Shown here: positions 35,220 to 44,575 of the stretch, piece after piece
Position numbering within the stretch: the stretch's first letter is position 1
Layout: the number at the start of each line of letters is the position of its first letter
Origin: Mycolicibacterium alvei
Lineage (GTDB): Bacteria; Actinomycetota; Actinomycetes; Mycobacteriales; Mycobacteriaceae
Length of the DNA: 64,000 nucleotides
Reading direction: 5' to 3'
Assembly (NCBI RefSeq): GCF_010727325.1
Contig: NZ_AP022565.1
Span: 558,001-622,000, forward strand
The notes under the pieces: generated by a model
Told to the model about the DNA's origin: nothing
Seen by the model: the letters and a program-made list of their open reading frames with translations, nothing else
Database searches by the model: none
Made by a program: the position numbers and the translations under genes

Positions 35220-37502
35220 TCAGTCCTCCTTGCGGATCAACCGTCCCAGCGCCTCACGATCGGGTGCCAGCAGCTCATCGATGCGGGCCTGGTTCACGTC
35301 GGCCACGATGATCTCGCCGACCTCCTGGTACACATCGCTGAAGATGCCGTGCGCCTTCATCTTCTCGGTCTGATAGAGGTTGTCCTCGGTCGGTGTCACG
35401 TAGTAGACGATCTCCGGCTTGAACCGGTGGATCAGCCACACGTGGATCAGATCCATCAGGCGCTTCTTGCGCAGCTTCTCGGCGAAGGTGTTCTGGTCGC
35501 GCACCGTGAGGATGTTGCGGCCATGCCGGTCCTTGATGGGGTCGACGACAACGTTGGCCAGCGGCTCGTCACCGCTGCCGTAGATACCGAGATCGAGCAC
35601 GTCCGATCCGGCGCGGCGCGGTCGCAGTTGCACCCGCAGGTTCTCGCCGATCTTGTAGTGATCGCCCCACATCGCCAGCCACTCCTCGAGCAGCTTCTTG
35701 GGCACCTCGGTCTGCACCAGATGCTGGTGCTGTGTGGAGCCGGCGCCCATCGACTTGGTGGTGGCGGTGCGGCCCGAGGACGCCGCGAGCGCTGCATCGC
35801 TGCGGGGGCCGCCCACCAGGGTTTGCGGTGTTCGGTAGGGAGATTCGACGAGTCGCATCTTGCGTTGCAGACGGGCCAACGCCAGCATGCCTTCCTGCTG
35901 GAGCGAGGTGGCGAACTCCTCGCACGCCACGCCGTCGACCTGGTGGCCGCCATAGGTGATGAAGTTGAAGACGAACCCCATCTTGCCGAGTTCCTCGGGG
36001 AACGCCCGCATCTCGTCATCGGTCATCCCGGTGGTGTCCCAGTTGAACGACGGTGACAGGTTGTAGGCGAGCATCTGGTCGGGGTACTCGGCGTGGATCG
36101 CGTCGGCGAACTGCTTGGCGTCGGCCAGGTCGGCGGTCTTGGTCTCCATCCACAGGATGTCGGCAAACGGCGTGGCCGCCAGCGACTTCGCGATCGCATA
36201 CGGAATGCCGCCGCGAACCTGGTAGTAGCCCTCGGGGGTCTTCACCCGCTCGCAGTCCCAAGCCACGTCGACGCCCAGCTCGCGCGCCTTCTCCTGCGCC
36301 GTGTACAGCGATGCCCGCGCGGCGAAGGTACGCCAGTCGTCGGCGCCCATCGCGATCGGCTCACCCTCGCGTTCCCGGTATTCCAGCAGTTCGGCGACCG
36401 CCTCGCCGTAGGTGTTCAGGCCGGCGTCGGCCTGCCACGCTTCGACGAACGCCGACTCGACCTTGTCGAACAGGGCATCCACCGAATCGCCGGACCGGTG
36501 ACCCTTGGCGGCCTCGTCGATCGTGTTCGTGATGCCCTGGCGTTCCAGCCAAGCCTCGGCGGTCGCGTACTCACCGTCGGGCAGCGCGTAGAGCAGGTGG
36601 CCGTTGAGTTCGGTGACGCCCTGGTCGTAGAACCGGCGCACCATCGCCAGGAAGCACGACTTGTAGGTGGGCACCGAGAGGTTCGTCGCCCCCAGTAGGA
36701 ACGGTTGGTCGCGCTCGTCGGCGCGGCTGTCGATCAGGTTGGCCGCCTCGGCGTCGGTGCGCGCGACGATGATGCCGGGCACCCGCATGATGTCCAGCTG
36801 GAACCGGGCGGTGTTGAGCCGCTTGATCTGCTCGTCCGACGGCACCAGCACCTTGCCGCCCTGGTGACCGCACTTCTTGGTGCCGGGACGCTGATCCTCG
36901 ATGTGGTAGCCCGGCACCCCGGACTCGACGAAGCGGCGGATCAGGTTGCGCACGTGCGGATCGCCGCCGTGGCCGGTATCGGCGTCGGCGATGATGAAGG
37001 GCCGGTAGTCGTAGACGGGTGATGCTGCTTGCTGCTCCGGGGTCATCCGCAACCGCAGGTACTGCTGATTGCGATCGGCGGTCAGCAGGGCACGGACCAG
37101 CCCGGCCGCCTCGTCGGGTACCTGGCTCAGTGGGTAACTCGCCAGGTCGGGCCCGGGATCTTCGCTGATCGAGCCCTTCGCCGAAGTGGCCCAGCCGCCC
37201 AGGTAGATACCCCCGATGCCCATCCGTTTCATCACCACCGCCTGGCCCGGCGAATACGGCCCGAAGGTGGTGATGCTCTTCTTCTGGGCGAACAGCTCGC
37301 GAAGGTGAGGATAGAACGCGGTGGCGGCCTCGCGGGCCACCGGATAATCCGACGGGATGGTGCCGCGCTGCTCAGCGACCTGCCGCGCCGTGTACAGCCG
37401 GGTGATGCCCTCGAACCGAGGGCTGTCGATGTAGGCCTGCGTGGCCTCGACATCCTTCTCGAACGACGAGTTGGTCTGTGCGTTGGCGTCGGTGGTGGCC
37501 AT
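35220..37502 (-). CDS. icl2: Isocitrate lyase, large Icl2/AceA type
   Basis: 760 residues. Cleaves isocitrate to succinate and glyoxylate (glyoxylate shunt); relatives also act in the methylcitrate cycle. The active-site loop KKCGH is at 209-213, with DADTGHGG upstream and SPSFNWDTT downstream. The length fits the two-domain Icl2 form rather than the ~430-residue Icl1. Single gene, ATG start. No frame break, unlike the split gene of some tuberculosis strains. Confidence 0.95.
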   Translation of the reverse strand: MATTDANAQTNSSFEKDVEATQAYIDSPRFEGITRLYTARQVAEQRGTIPSDYPVAREAATAFYPHLRELFAQKKSITTFGPYSPGQAVVMKRMGIGGIYLGGWATSAKGSISEDPGPDLASYPLSQVPDEAAGLVRALLTADRNQQYLRLRMTPEQQAASPVYDYRPFIIADADTGHGGDPHVRNLIRRFVESGVPGYHIEDQRPGTKKCGHQGGKVLVPSDEQIKRLNTARFQLDIMRVPGIIVARTDAEAANLIDSRADERDQPFLLGATNLSVPTYKSCFLAMVRRFYDQGVTELNGHLLYALPDGEYATAEAWLERQGITNTIDEAAKGHRSGDSVDALFDKVESAFVEAWQADAGLNTYGEAVAELLEYREREGEPIAMGADDWRTFAARASLYTAQEKARELGVDVAWDCERVKTPEGYYQVRGGIPYAIAKSLAATPFADILWMETKTADLADAKQFADAIHAEYPDQMLAYNLSPSFNWDTTGMTDDEMRAFPEELGKMGFVFNFITYGGHQVDGVACEEFATSLQQEGMLALARLQRKMRLVESPYRTPQTLVGGPRSDAALAASSGRTATTKSMGAGSTQHQHLVQTEVPKKLLEEWLAMWGDHYKIGENLRVQLRPRRAGSDVLDLGIYGSGDEPLANVVVDPIKDRHGRNILTVRDQNTFAEKLRKKRLMDLIHVWLIHRFKPEIVYYVTPTEDNLYQTEKMKAHGIFSDVYQEVGEIIVADVNQARIDELLAPDREALGRLIRKED

Positions 37503-37719
37503 GTCTGCGCTCCTGAACTCGGGTACTGGTGATTATCGCGGGATGCGGGCCCGGACGGACCGAGTTGGCGCAAATCGGCAAACTACCCGGATTCGAGGTT
37601 GTCGCACGTTCCGGCGGGAAAATCCCAAAGACAGCCGATGTCAGGGTGTTTCGCTAACGGCATGGTCGAGTTGGAACGGTGTCGCCGTGAGCAACCCGCC
37701 GGGGCCCTAGGATCGGCAG
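37503..37719. other. Divergent promoter region of icl2
   Basis: 217 bp with no gene seen. It must contain promoters for icl2 (leftward) and the two small genes (rightward). Confidence 0.5.
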
Positions 37720-37875
37720 ATGTCGAAGTTCACCAGGAAAGTGAAATCGATCTTCAGCAGGCGTCGGCCGGTGCCACCGGAGGATGCCGCCGAGATCAAC
37801 GACTGGGTCAACGAGGGCGGTGCGTTACATCCCGACGGTCCGCCAGAGGTCATCGTTCCGAAGAAGAAGCACTGA
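37720..37875 (+). CDS. Short basic protein (51 residues)
   Basis: Starts MSKFTRKVKSIFSRRR and ends PKKKH. Arg/Lys-rich N-terminus, then an acidic middle. Stop overlaps the next gene's ATG (TGATG), which supports its being real. No family recognised. Confidence 0.7.
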   Translation: MSKFTRKVKSIFSRRRPVPPEDAAEINDWVNEGGALHPDGPPEVIVPKKKH

Positions 37876-38276
37876 TGGCTGACGCAGTCGCGCTGGCCGC
37901 CGGCGCCGTCCGCTTCGCGTCGGGCGTCTCGTTTCTCGTCGACCCGTTGCGAGCCAACCGACTGTGGGGCGCACGGAACGAACCCGACATGACGGCGCAA
38001 CTGCTGCTGCGGTCGATGGGATATCGCGATGCGCTGATCGGCGGGCTGCTGCTGGCGGCGGGATTACGCGGCAAGGACACTCGCGGCTGGTTCCTGGCCT
38101 CCGGCGGTGCCGACGCCGCCGACCTGCTCGGCGGCGTGGCGGTCCACGACCAGATGCCCCGGTCGCAGCAGGTCATCGGCCTCGGGGGAGCCGTGGTCGG
38201 CATCGGGGTCGGCCTGTGGGGCGCCACCCGCCGGCGGGAGCGGGCCACCGACCGGCAGTCGATCAGCCCGGACTAG
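37875..38276 (+). CDS. Small membrane protein (133 residues)
   Basis: Four short hydrophobic segments (SGVSFLVDP, ALIGGLLLAAGL, ADAADLLGGVAV, VIGLGGAVVGIGVGLWG). Coupled to the short basic gene. Resembles small DUF4267-like membrane proteins in layout; no confident name. Its last codons overlap the convergent MFS gene end by 4 nt. Confidence 0.7.
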   Translation: MADAVALAAGAVRFASGVSFLVDPLRANRLWGARNEPDMTAQLLLRSMGYRDALIGGLLLAAGLRGKDTRGWFLASGGADAADLLGGVAVHDQMPRSQQVIGLGGAVVGIGVGLWGATRRRERATDRQSISPD

Positions 38277-39532
38277 GCAGCCGTCTCGATGATGTCGTCG
38301 CGGTACCAACGTGCGGCGATGAGGTAGCAGCCCATTGCCATCAGCTGCAGCGCGGGCACCAGGATCAGCAGGGCCCGTCCCAGCGCCTGCGCGCCGAGGT
38401 CGGCGGTCAGCGTGTCACTGATCAGGCCGGTGACGAACGGACCGACGGACCCCAGGGTGGCGTTGAAGAACAGGAAGATCGCCGACGCGGTAGCCCGTTG
38501 CCCGGGCAGCACCAGACGGTGGATGGCCGCGATGGACGGAGCCAGGTACGCCGTGCCGATGACGTAACTCAGAGCCAGGAACCACACGCACGCCACGCGG
38601 CTCTCGACGGTGAACGCCAGCACCGAGGCCGGCAGCAGCAGGGCCGTCGTCGCCACCACAATCCACAGCAGCCAGCGTGCATCGCGTACCGCCAGCCGAT
38701 CGGCCAGCCGACCCACGATCAGCAACCCGAGCACCCCGGCCAGGCCGGTGGCCAGGCCGTACTCCCACCCGACCTCGCTGAGCGACATGGACCGCGTCCG
38801 CATCAGGAAGGCCGGGGAGAATGTGGTCAGCGAGTAACCGGCGGCCGAGACCAACGCCGTCCCGCCGATAACGGCCAGGAAGCTGCGTTTACGCAGCAGC
38901 GCCCACCACTTGACCGTGATGTCCGGTTCCTGCCGGACCGCAACCGGCAGCGATTGACGGGTCCCGACGATCCACAGCACCAGCGGGGCGAACACCACGC
39001 TGAACGCACCTATCACGACGAAAGCCGTTCGCCAGCCGAGATTTTCGGCCAGCAGTCCGCCGCCGATCAGGCTGGTGGCGCTGGCCAGGGGAATCGCGAA
39101 CGTAATGACTGCCAGCGGTGCCGCGCGACGTTCCGGGGCGAAATTGCGGGCCACGTAGGCATGCGCGGCCGGGGTACTGCCCGCCTCGCCGACCGCGACA
39201 CCCACCCGAGTGAGCGCGAGCTGAAAACCGGATTGCACGGCACCGCCGAGCATGGTCATGGTGCCCCATAGCGTCAGACAGGCGGCGATCACCGCGCCGT
39301 ACGCCCCGCGGTCGGCGACCCGGGCCACCACGACGCCGAGCACCGCGTACACGATCAGGAAGCCGAAGCCGTTGATCACCCCGATCGCGGTGTCCGACAG
39401 GGCAAGGTCGTGTTTGATCGGCTCGGCCAAGACCGAGGGCAGGAATCGGTCGACGTAGTTGAGGGTGCCGACCAGGGCCAGCAGTGCGACCGCGGACCAC
39501 GCGCGCCGCGGTGGGTGTCCCGCCTCAAGCAC
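38273..39532 (-). CDS. MFS transporter
   Basis: 419 residues from a GTG at 39532, which overlaps the end of the upstream SDR gene. Twelve helices; N-terminal LNYVDRFLPSVLAEPIKHDL and motif-A-like ARVADRGAYG are typical of MFS (spinster-like) carriers. Substrate unknown; coupled to an SDR, so it may move the SDR's substrate or product. Confidence 0.85.
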   Translation of the reverse strand: MLEAGHPPRRAWSAVALLALVGTLNYVDRFLPSVLAEPIKHDLALSDTAIGVINGFGFLIVYAVLGVVVARVADRGAYGAVIAACLTLWGTMTMLGGAVQSGFQLALTRVGVAVGEAGSTPAAHAYVARNFAPERRAAPLAVITFAIPLASATSLIGGGLLAENLGWRTAFVVIGAFSVVFAPLVLWIVGTRQSLPVAVRQEPDITVKWWALLRKRSFLAVIGGTALVSAAGYSLTTFSPAFLMRTRSMSLSEVGWEYGLATGLAGVLGLLIVGRLADRLAVRDARWLLWIVVATTALLLPASVLAFTVESRVACVWFLALSYVIGTAYLAPSIAAIHRLVLPGQRATASAIFLFFNATLGSVGPFVTGLISDTLTADLGAQALGRALLILVPALQLMAMGCYLIAARWYRDDIIETAA

Positions 39533-40382
39533 CCCGAACGCCGCGGGTGAATCGCCACAGGTACCGCGGCAACCGGTGCAGCGGCACGGCCTTCGGCCAC
39601 TCCTGGGGGCGGAAGAAGGCATCGGAGCCGCCGTCGACGAAAATCACACTGCCACAGAGGAAATCGGCCGAGTCCGACAGCATGAAACACATCCAGTCGG
39701 CGAGGTGGCCTGCGTCGCCGTACCCGCCGACCGGTACCGGGAACTTCCGCACGGCGGCACCCTCGCGCGGATCGGCGAGTTGGGCCTGTAGGAGTGGCGT
39801 CAGGATGGCGCCCGGGGCCAGCGCGTTCATTCGGATACCGGCTCCGGCCCAGGCCGCGGTAACGGCATTGGTCCGCAGCCAGCGGCTCACCGCAATCTTG
39901 GAAGCCGCATACATCAGGGCCGATCCGTTCCGGCCCAACAGGCGCAGCGATCGGACCGCCTTGTCGGTGTCGCGTGCCATCAATGCGCGGATGGTGCGGC
40001 GGGGAACGATCGGTACCGTCGTCGTCGAATTACTCGAGATCACTACGACTTTGGCACGGTCGGCTTTAGCCAGAGCGGGCCGCCAGGCTTCGAGGAGTTC
40101 GACCACTCCGAGAAAGTTGACCTCGGCGATCAACCGGTTGCGGTCGGCCCCCGGGCCAGGGCCGAGGCCGGCGGCCAGCACGGCCCCGTCGAGCACTCCA
40201 CCGCACGCGGCCAGCACGCCGTCGGCCGCTGCGCGGCGGCCCTGCGGGGTGGACAGGTCGGCTACCACCTGGCCTTCTTTGAGGTCCACACCGATCACGG
40301 TGTGTCCGAGATCCTGGAGTCGTTGGGTGACCTGCAATCCCATGCCGGATGCGGACCCGGTGACCGCGTATGTACCGATGAT
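39525..40382 (-). CDS. Short-chain dehydrogenase/reductase with apparent ATC start
   Basis: About 285 residues. The Rossmann motif TGSASGMG is at residues ~8-15 and the active-site YAASK is present. No ATG, GTG or TTG lies just ahead of the Rossmann strand; instead AAGGAGG is followed by ATCATCGGTACATACGCG, so translation probably begins at one of two ATC codons. A farther start would run into antisense of the next gene. Forms an operon with the MFS gene. Substrate unknown. Confidence 0.8.
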   Translation of the reverse strand: MIGTYAVTGSASGMGLQVTQRLQDLGHTVIGVDLKEGQVVADLSTPQGRRAAADGVLAACGGVLDGAVLAAGLGPGPGADRNRLIAEVNFLGVVELLEAWRPALAKADRAKVVVISSNSTTTVPIVPRRTIRALMARDTDKAVRSLRLLGRNGSALMYAASKIAVSRWLRTNAVTAAWAGAGIRMNALAPGAILTPLLQAQLADPREGAAVRKFPVPVGGYGDAGHLADWMCFMLSDSADFLCGSVIFVDGGSDAFFRPQEWPKAVPLHRLPRYLWRFTRGVRGA

Positions 40383-40439
40383 TGCCTCCTTGCCGCCCGG
40401 ATCCGGGCTGGTCTGGCGGCCAAAGATAGCATCCGAGGG

Positions 40440-40975
40440 ATGACCGACCTTGCCAGATACGGGCCGTGGGCCGTGATCGCCGGCGGCTCCGAAGGTGTGG
40501 GCGCGGAGTTCGCCCGCCTGCTCGCCGAGGACGGGTTCAACCTGGTCTTGCTGGCGCGCAAGGCCGGCCCGCTGGAAGCCACCGCGCAACGGCCGGGAGC
40601 TGGGCGTGCAGGTGCGCACGCTGCCGGTGGACTTGGTGGACAGTTCGTCGACCTCAACGTGACCCGGATGATGGAGTTGTCCAGCACTTCGGCAGGCCGA
40701 TGGCCGCGCGCGGCCGGGGCGGCATCCTGCTGGTGGGGTCGCTGGCGGGTTATGCGGGATCGATGCGCCACAACGTCGACGTGCTGGAGCTGGTGCTCGG
40801 GGTGACCCGCACGCCGGCGATGCAGCGCGCCGGCCTGAACTTCGACGCCCCGGGCATGCTGATCAACGATCCCGCCGAGGTTGCCCGCGAAGGACTGGAC
40901 CACCTTGGTCGGGCCCAGGTGATGCTCACGTCCGACGCTGCCATCCGCGACCTGATCAACAGGCGAGCGCAGTGA
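40440..40975 (+). pseudogene. Decayed SDR gene
   Basis: Starts well (MTDLARYGPWAVIAGGSEGVGAEFARLLAEDG in pieces: the TGxxxGxG-like GGSEGVG is clear). From ~40590 the frame changes, a block of the fold is missing, and the last third (VLELVLGVTRTPAMQRAGLNFDAPGMLI) is in another frame. The catalytic Tyr-Lys part is deleted. Non-functional. Confidence 0.8.
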
Positions 40976-41308
40976 CGACGTCCGAGGTGGCAGCACCGGA
41001 GGCGCGGCTGCGCCGCCTGGAGGACGAACGCGACATCGCCCGGTTAGTGGCGTCCTACGGCCCGCATGTGGACGCCGCCGACGCCGACGGCACTGCCGCG
41101 CGGTGGGCGACCGACGGCCAGTTACGAGGTCGAGGGCTGGACGATAGCCGGCCGCGCAGATGTCCACGCGATGGTCAGCTCGACATCTCACTGTGCCCTG
41201 GTGGCCTCGGGCTGCAGCCACTTCCTCGGGCCCGCTGTGGTGACGGTTGACACCGACACCGCGGTGGCGGTGTGTGAGTCGCTGGTGCTGGTGCGCCGAT
41301 TCCGGTGA
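40972..41308 (+). pseudogene. SnoaL/NTF2-like gene with frameshift
   Basis: First frame has RRLEDERDIARLVASYGPHVDAADADGTAARWATDG, typical of SnoaL-like proteins when broken into two segments; near 41113 one base is lost or gained and the reading continues SYEVEGWTIAGRADVHAMV. It ends early after VCESLVLVRRF. Start overlaps the end of the decayed SDR gene, so the two were once an operon. Confidence 0.75.
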
Positions 41309-41476
41309 TCCGGGAGTCGGTGCCGACCATCGCGCAGGCACCCGGCGGCCCACCGGCAGCCGAGCCGCACCTTGCGGCAGATCCGGCGCCCGGCCCGGCG
41401 GCAGTGCCACTGCCCGCACCTGCGCCTGCAGCCTGTGTTTCCTCGGCGCGATGCCGTAGCAGGGAGCCCGCCCGAA
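41309..41476. other. Short decayed stretch
   Basis: A Pro/Ala-rich plus-strand frame (from GTG 41305) looks like a displaced protein end. No certain gene. Confidence 0.35.
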
Positions 41477-42481
41477 TTACGGCATGGTCGCCACGTTGTT
41501 CCAGAAATGCCTGAGACTGTCGGTACCGCCGAACAACGTTGTGAAATTGGTGGAATCGACCAGGACGATATCGCCGGCCCGACCACCCGCCGGGGGCATC
41601 CAGATCAGCGCGTTGAACTCGGTGTTGCCCGCCTCGGTGAACGGATGCGGCCGGGTCGGGTCGACGCGCTGGCGCCCCAGCACCCGCAGTGCGCTGCTTT
41701 CCGGTGCGGTCAGTTGGTAGTGCGGCAGGTGCGGGTGGAAATTGAAGGTGGGGACATCGGCGAGCAAACCGGGGGAGTCCAGATCGCGCAGTGCCGTCAA
41801 CGGGGCGATCTCGGTGGTGCCCTCCACCACCGCCGGACGTAGCCCCCAGACGTTGTGCACCGGGACGTCGAGCGCCGACATCAGCGAGCGGGTGTACTGC
41901 CCGAACCGCTGCTGCCGTGGCACCAGCGGATCGCCGTGATGCAGATACTCGACCTGGCGTCGGGCGTAATCGTCGGTGTCGCCGACATCGTGATGCGGCG
42001 CCAGCAGTAGACAGGTGCCCTCGCGCCGCAGCCAGCGACGGATCGCCTCGATCTCGGCGGCATTGGCCTCCTGTTCGGACAAGATGTGGTCGAGGCCGAA
42101 CACCATCAGGGTGTCGCAGTCGTCGAGAATCCGCTCGTCGATCGGTAGCCGGTAGCCGGCCTGGTCGATCCGCTGGAACACGGCCACCGGGTGCCCGGTC
42201 GCTTCGCCGGCCAAGTCCTGGAAGGCCAGCGTCGACCGGTGGAACAACTCCAGCGTTCCGGCGATGCCCTGCAGAAAAGCGGCTCCGTCGTATTCGGGTG
42301 TCTCGTATGCCGGCCACAGCACGTTGCGGACCTCGGTCATCGTGGAGAACCGGTTCTCCATGGCGGCCGGACTGCGCTGGGCTTCCCACGGGTAGCTCCA
42401 CGTCCAGTAGATGCTGATCCGGCGGCATCCGTCGTGGCGGCGGGGAACGTGTGTCTGGTTGTAGGTGCGGGCACCGGTCAA
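41477..42481 (-). CDS. Conserved hypothetical of the DyP operon
   Basis: 334 residues, soluble. It contains TYWSYPWEAQR-like N-terminal text (ISIYWTWSYPWEAQR), ERILDDCDTLMVFGLDHI and LLLAPHHDVGDTDDYARRQVEYLHHGDP, a GATase1-like alternation of strands and helices. No catalytic triad can be assigned. Start overlaps the DyP stop (ATGA), third gene of the operon. Confidence 0.75.
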   Translation of the reverse strand: MTGARTYNQTHVPRRHDGCRRISIYWTWSYPWEAQRSPAAMENRFSTMTEVRNVLWPAYETPEYDGAAFLQGIAGTLELFHRSTLAFQDLAGEATGHPVAVFQRIDQAGYRLPIDERILDDCDTLMVFGLDHILSEQEANAAEIEAIRRWLRREGTCLLLAPHHDVGDTDDYARRQVEYLHHGDPLVPRQQRFGQYTRSLMSALDVPVHNVWGLRPAVVEGTTEIAPLTALRDLDSPGLLADVPTFNFHPHLPHYQLTAPESSALRVLGRQRVDPTRPHPFTEAGNTEFNALIWMPPAGGRAGDIVLVDSTNFTTLFGGTDSLRHFWNNVATMP

Positions 42482-43809
42482 GAGACGGCCTTTCCGTCTC
42501 CGGCGGCCAGGTACCGCAATGCCGACATACCCGGTAGTAAGAAGTAGGCGCCACCCCGAAGCGTGGTGAATGCCGGAATTCCCTTGTGTACCTTACGTAT
42601 CGGCCGTTTGGGTACGGTGAAGTCCAGCGTGCCGTCCTGGGTGCCGCAAATCGGGTCGTGCTCGTTGTCCAGTTCGTGGAACGTCTTGTCGTTGATCCAG
42701 ACGTTCTGCGCGAACTCGAACTGGCGCACCAGATCGGCGCAGATGATGAACGCCGCGATACCACGCTCGGCACCGTCGTCGGGTGCGCCGTCGGGCAGGG
42801 CCGGGCCGTAGGTGGCGCCGCGCCGGATCATCCGGCGGCGGTTCATGTAGTGCGCGGTGTCCCGTGGGTTGAGTCGGCGCGCATGTGACCCCAGCGGGCA
42901 GGCGTAGCCGAAGGGATCCATCTCTTTGTAGTTGAAATCGTTGTTGCGCATGGGATCTGCACCCAGCTCGGGATCGTCGTGCTCGGGTGCCAGCACCAGG
43001 GGAGCGCCGCTGCGCCACCGCCCCATGAACTTCGCCGCCAGCAGTTCCCCGGCTTCGGGTGAATCCGACCGTTCACGGATGTAATCCCGGAACAGCGTGA
43101 CGTGCTCCTCGAGCCGGCGGTAGGCCATATAGCTGCCGTTGCGGGACAACACCTCCGGCTTGGGCAGATTGGCGACCGGTCCGTCTTCATCGGGATAGCC
43201 GAGGATGAACTCACCGGGCTCCAGCGGATCACCCGAACCCGGGGTCGGCTCCTCCCCGGACCCCTTCATCACCGGTTGGGACAACCGGTCGCGAAATCCG
43301 AAGTGATCGTGGGCGTAGTTGAACGGTGGGCTCGCGTTCAGGTCCAGATAGGACAGGCTGCGTACCCCGTCGGTTCTGTCCAGCAGCTTGTCGTGCTCAT
43401 CGATGGAACGACGGCACTGCTCGTCGGTGCGGGAGAACAGGATTGCGATGGCATGCAGGTCCTCGCCGGCCAGGCCGCCCAGCCAGTGTTCGGGTGCGGC
43501 CGCGCCGGTGTCACCCAGGATCGAGGCACGCTCCGCCATGCCCTGCCGGAACGCATCCGGGAAGCTGGCCAGCGCCTCCTCGTCGACGCCGAGTGCCCGC
43601 AATCCGGTCCAGGTGAAGGCCAACGTGACCCAACGGTCGGATTCGTCCATGGTCGCCACCGCGTCCGCGGCCGAGGACACCTTGTCCAGCAGCGCGGCGA
43701 GCCAGGCCCGGCCACCCTCGGGGGTGTCGAACGTCAGGAACTCGTAGCGCCCGGTCAGCGCCGGGGTGCGGGTAAGCAGGATGTGCTGGATCTCGTCGAA
43801 CTCGAGCAC
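42478..43809 (-). CDS. DyP-type haem peroxidase
   Basis: 443 residues. The catalytic-Asp region is HFGFRDRLSQP (169-179); the usual GxxDG is GFRDR here, keeping Asp174 but replacing the second Gly by Arg. A proximal haem region PLGSHARRLNPR and MIRRGATYGP are present. No Tat signal, so cytoplasmic or encapsulated. Oxidises bulky phenolic or dye-like substrates with peroxide in this family. Middle gene of a three-gene operon. Confidence 0.85.
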   Translation of the reverse strand: MLEFDEIQHILLTRTPALTGRYEFLTFDTPEGGRAWLAALLDKVSSAADAVATMDESDRWVTLAFTWTGLRALGVDEEALASFPDAFRQGMAERASILGDTGAAAPEHWLGGLAGEDLHAIAILFSRTDEQCRRSIDEHDKLLDRTDGVRSLSYLDLNASPPFNYAHDHFGFRDRLSQPVMKGSGEEPTPGSGDPLEPGEFILGYPDEDGPVANLPKPEVLSRNGSYMAYRRLEEHVTLFRDYIRERSDSPEAGELLAAKFMGRWRSGAPLVLAPEHDDPELGADPMRNNDFNYKEMDPFGYACPLGSHARRLNPRDTAHYMNRRRMIRRGATYGPALPDGAPDDGAERGIAAFIICADLVRQFEFAQNVWINDKTFHELDNEHDPICGTQDGTLDFTVPKRPIRKVHKGIPAFTTLRGGAYFLLPGMSALRYLAAGDGKAVS

Positions 43810-43815
43810 GGTCGG

Positions 43816-44376
43816 CTACTGCATCTGGTCGAGCATGTCCGAGAAGGCCGCCTTGAGTCGCAGGGCCTTCTTGATCTCATCGGCGGTGACGTACGGATAC
43901 TCGCCGTATTCCAGGAAGCTCGGAACCTGGTGCGCCCGGACGAACTCGATGAACGCCTGTGGGTTCTCCTTCCAATCCTCGGGAAACCCCTCCAGATGGG
44001 TGAACACCGTGGTGATGCCGGTGCTACTGAACAATTGCACCGCATCCTCGGTGTACTTGTCGAAATCGGTGTCGAAGATGCCCTGGTATTGGAAATGTAG
44101 ACCCGACCCGACATCAAAAAGTACCCAACGCAAATAATGCAGTCGCAGTGGCGCGAGTACGTCCGGACTGCCGGCGATCGCCGCCTCGATTTGCTTGCCG
44201 TATTCGCGCACTACCTCTTCCCGCCCCTCCTTCACCTTCGCGATGATGGAGAAGCCGTGGCAGGCAGGTGTCCTCGGGTAGACGGGCCCATACCTGCCTT
44301 GTTCGAGTTCGAAATAGCCCTCCGGCGGAATGGCCAGCGCGGCCGGCTTGGTCCAGTCGGGTTTGTTCGCAGTCAC
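43816..44376 (-). CDS. Conserved hypothetical, first gene of the DyP operon
   Basis: 186 residues from GTG 44376 with GGGGG ahead; farther starts add non-native sequence. Soluble; FSIIAKVKEGREEVVREYGKQIE and LRLHYLRWVLFDVGSGLHFQYQG suggest a ferredoxin-like alpha/beta dimer fold of the DyP-associated kind. Six nt before the DyP start. Function unknown. Confidence 0.75.
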   Translation of the reverse strand: MTANKPDWTKPAALAIPPEGYFELEQGRYGPVYPRTPACHGFSIIAKVKEGREEVVREYGKQIEAAIAGSPDVLAPLRLHYLRWVLFDVGSGLHFQYQGIFDTDFDKYTEDAVQLFSSTGITTVFTHLEGFPEDWKENPQAFIEFVRAHQVPSFLEYGEYPYVTADEIKKALRLKAAFSDMLDQMQ

Positions 44377-44575
44377 TTTGGCACCCCCAGGTGTAGTCAG
44401 GTAGGACGGAACGCTAGCACCCTCATTAAGTCGGGGACGGGGATTGCATTGACGGCTTGTCTGAATTTGTCGGGGCATCTGAGGGAAAACTCGGAAAACG
44501 CGCGTACCGGGCGTATCGTTCGCTGGGTCGGGGCCATTTGAGGGGTTGGCCGCGGCCATCTCCTGGCCCGATCCA

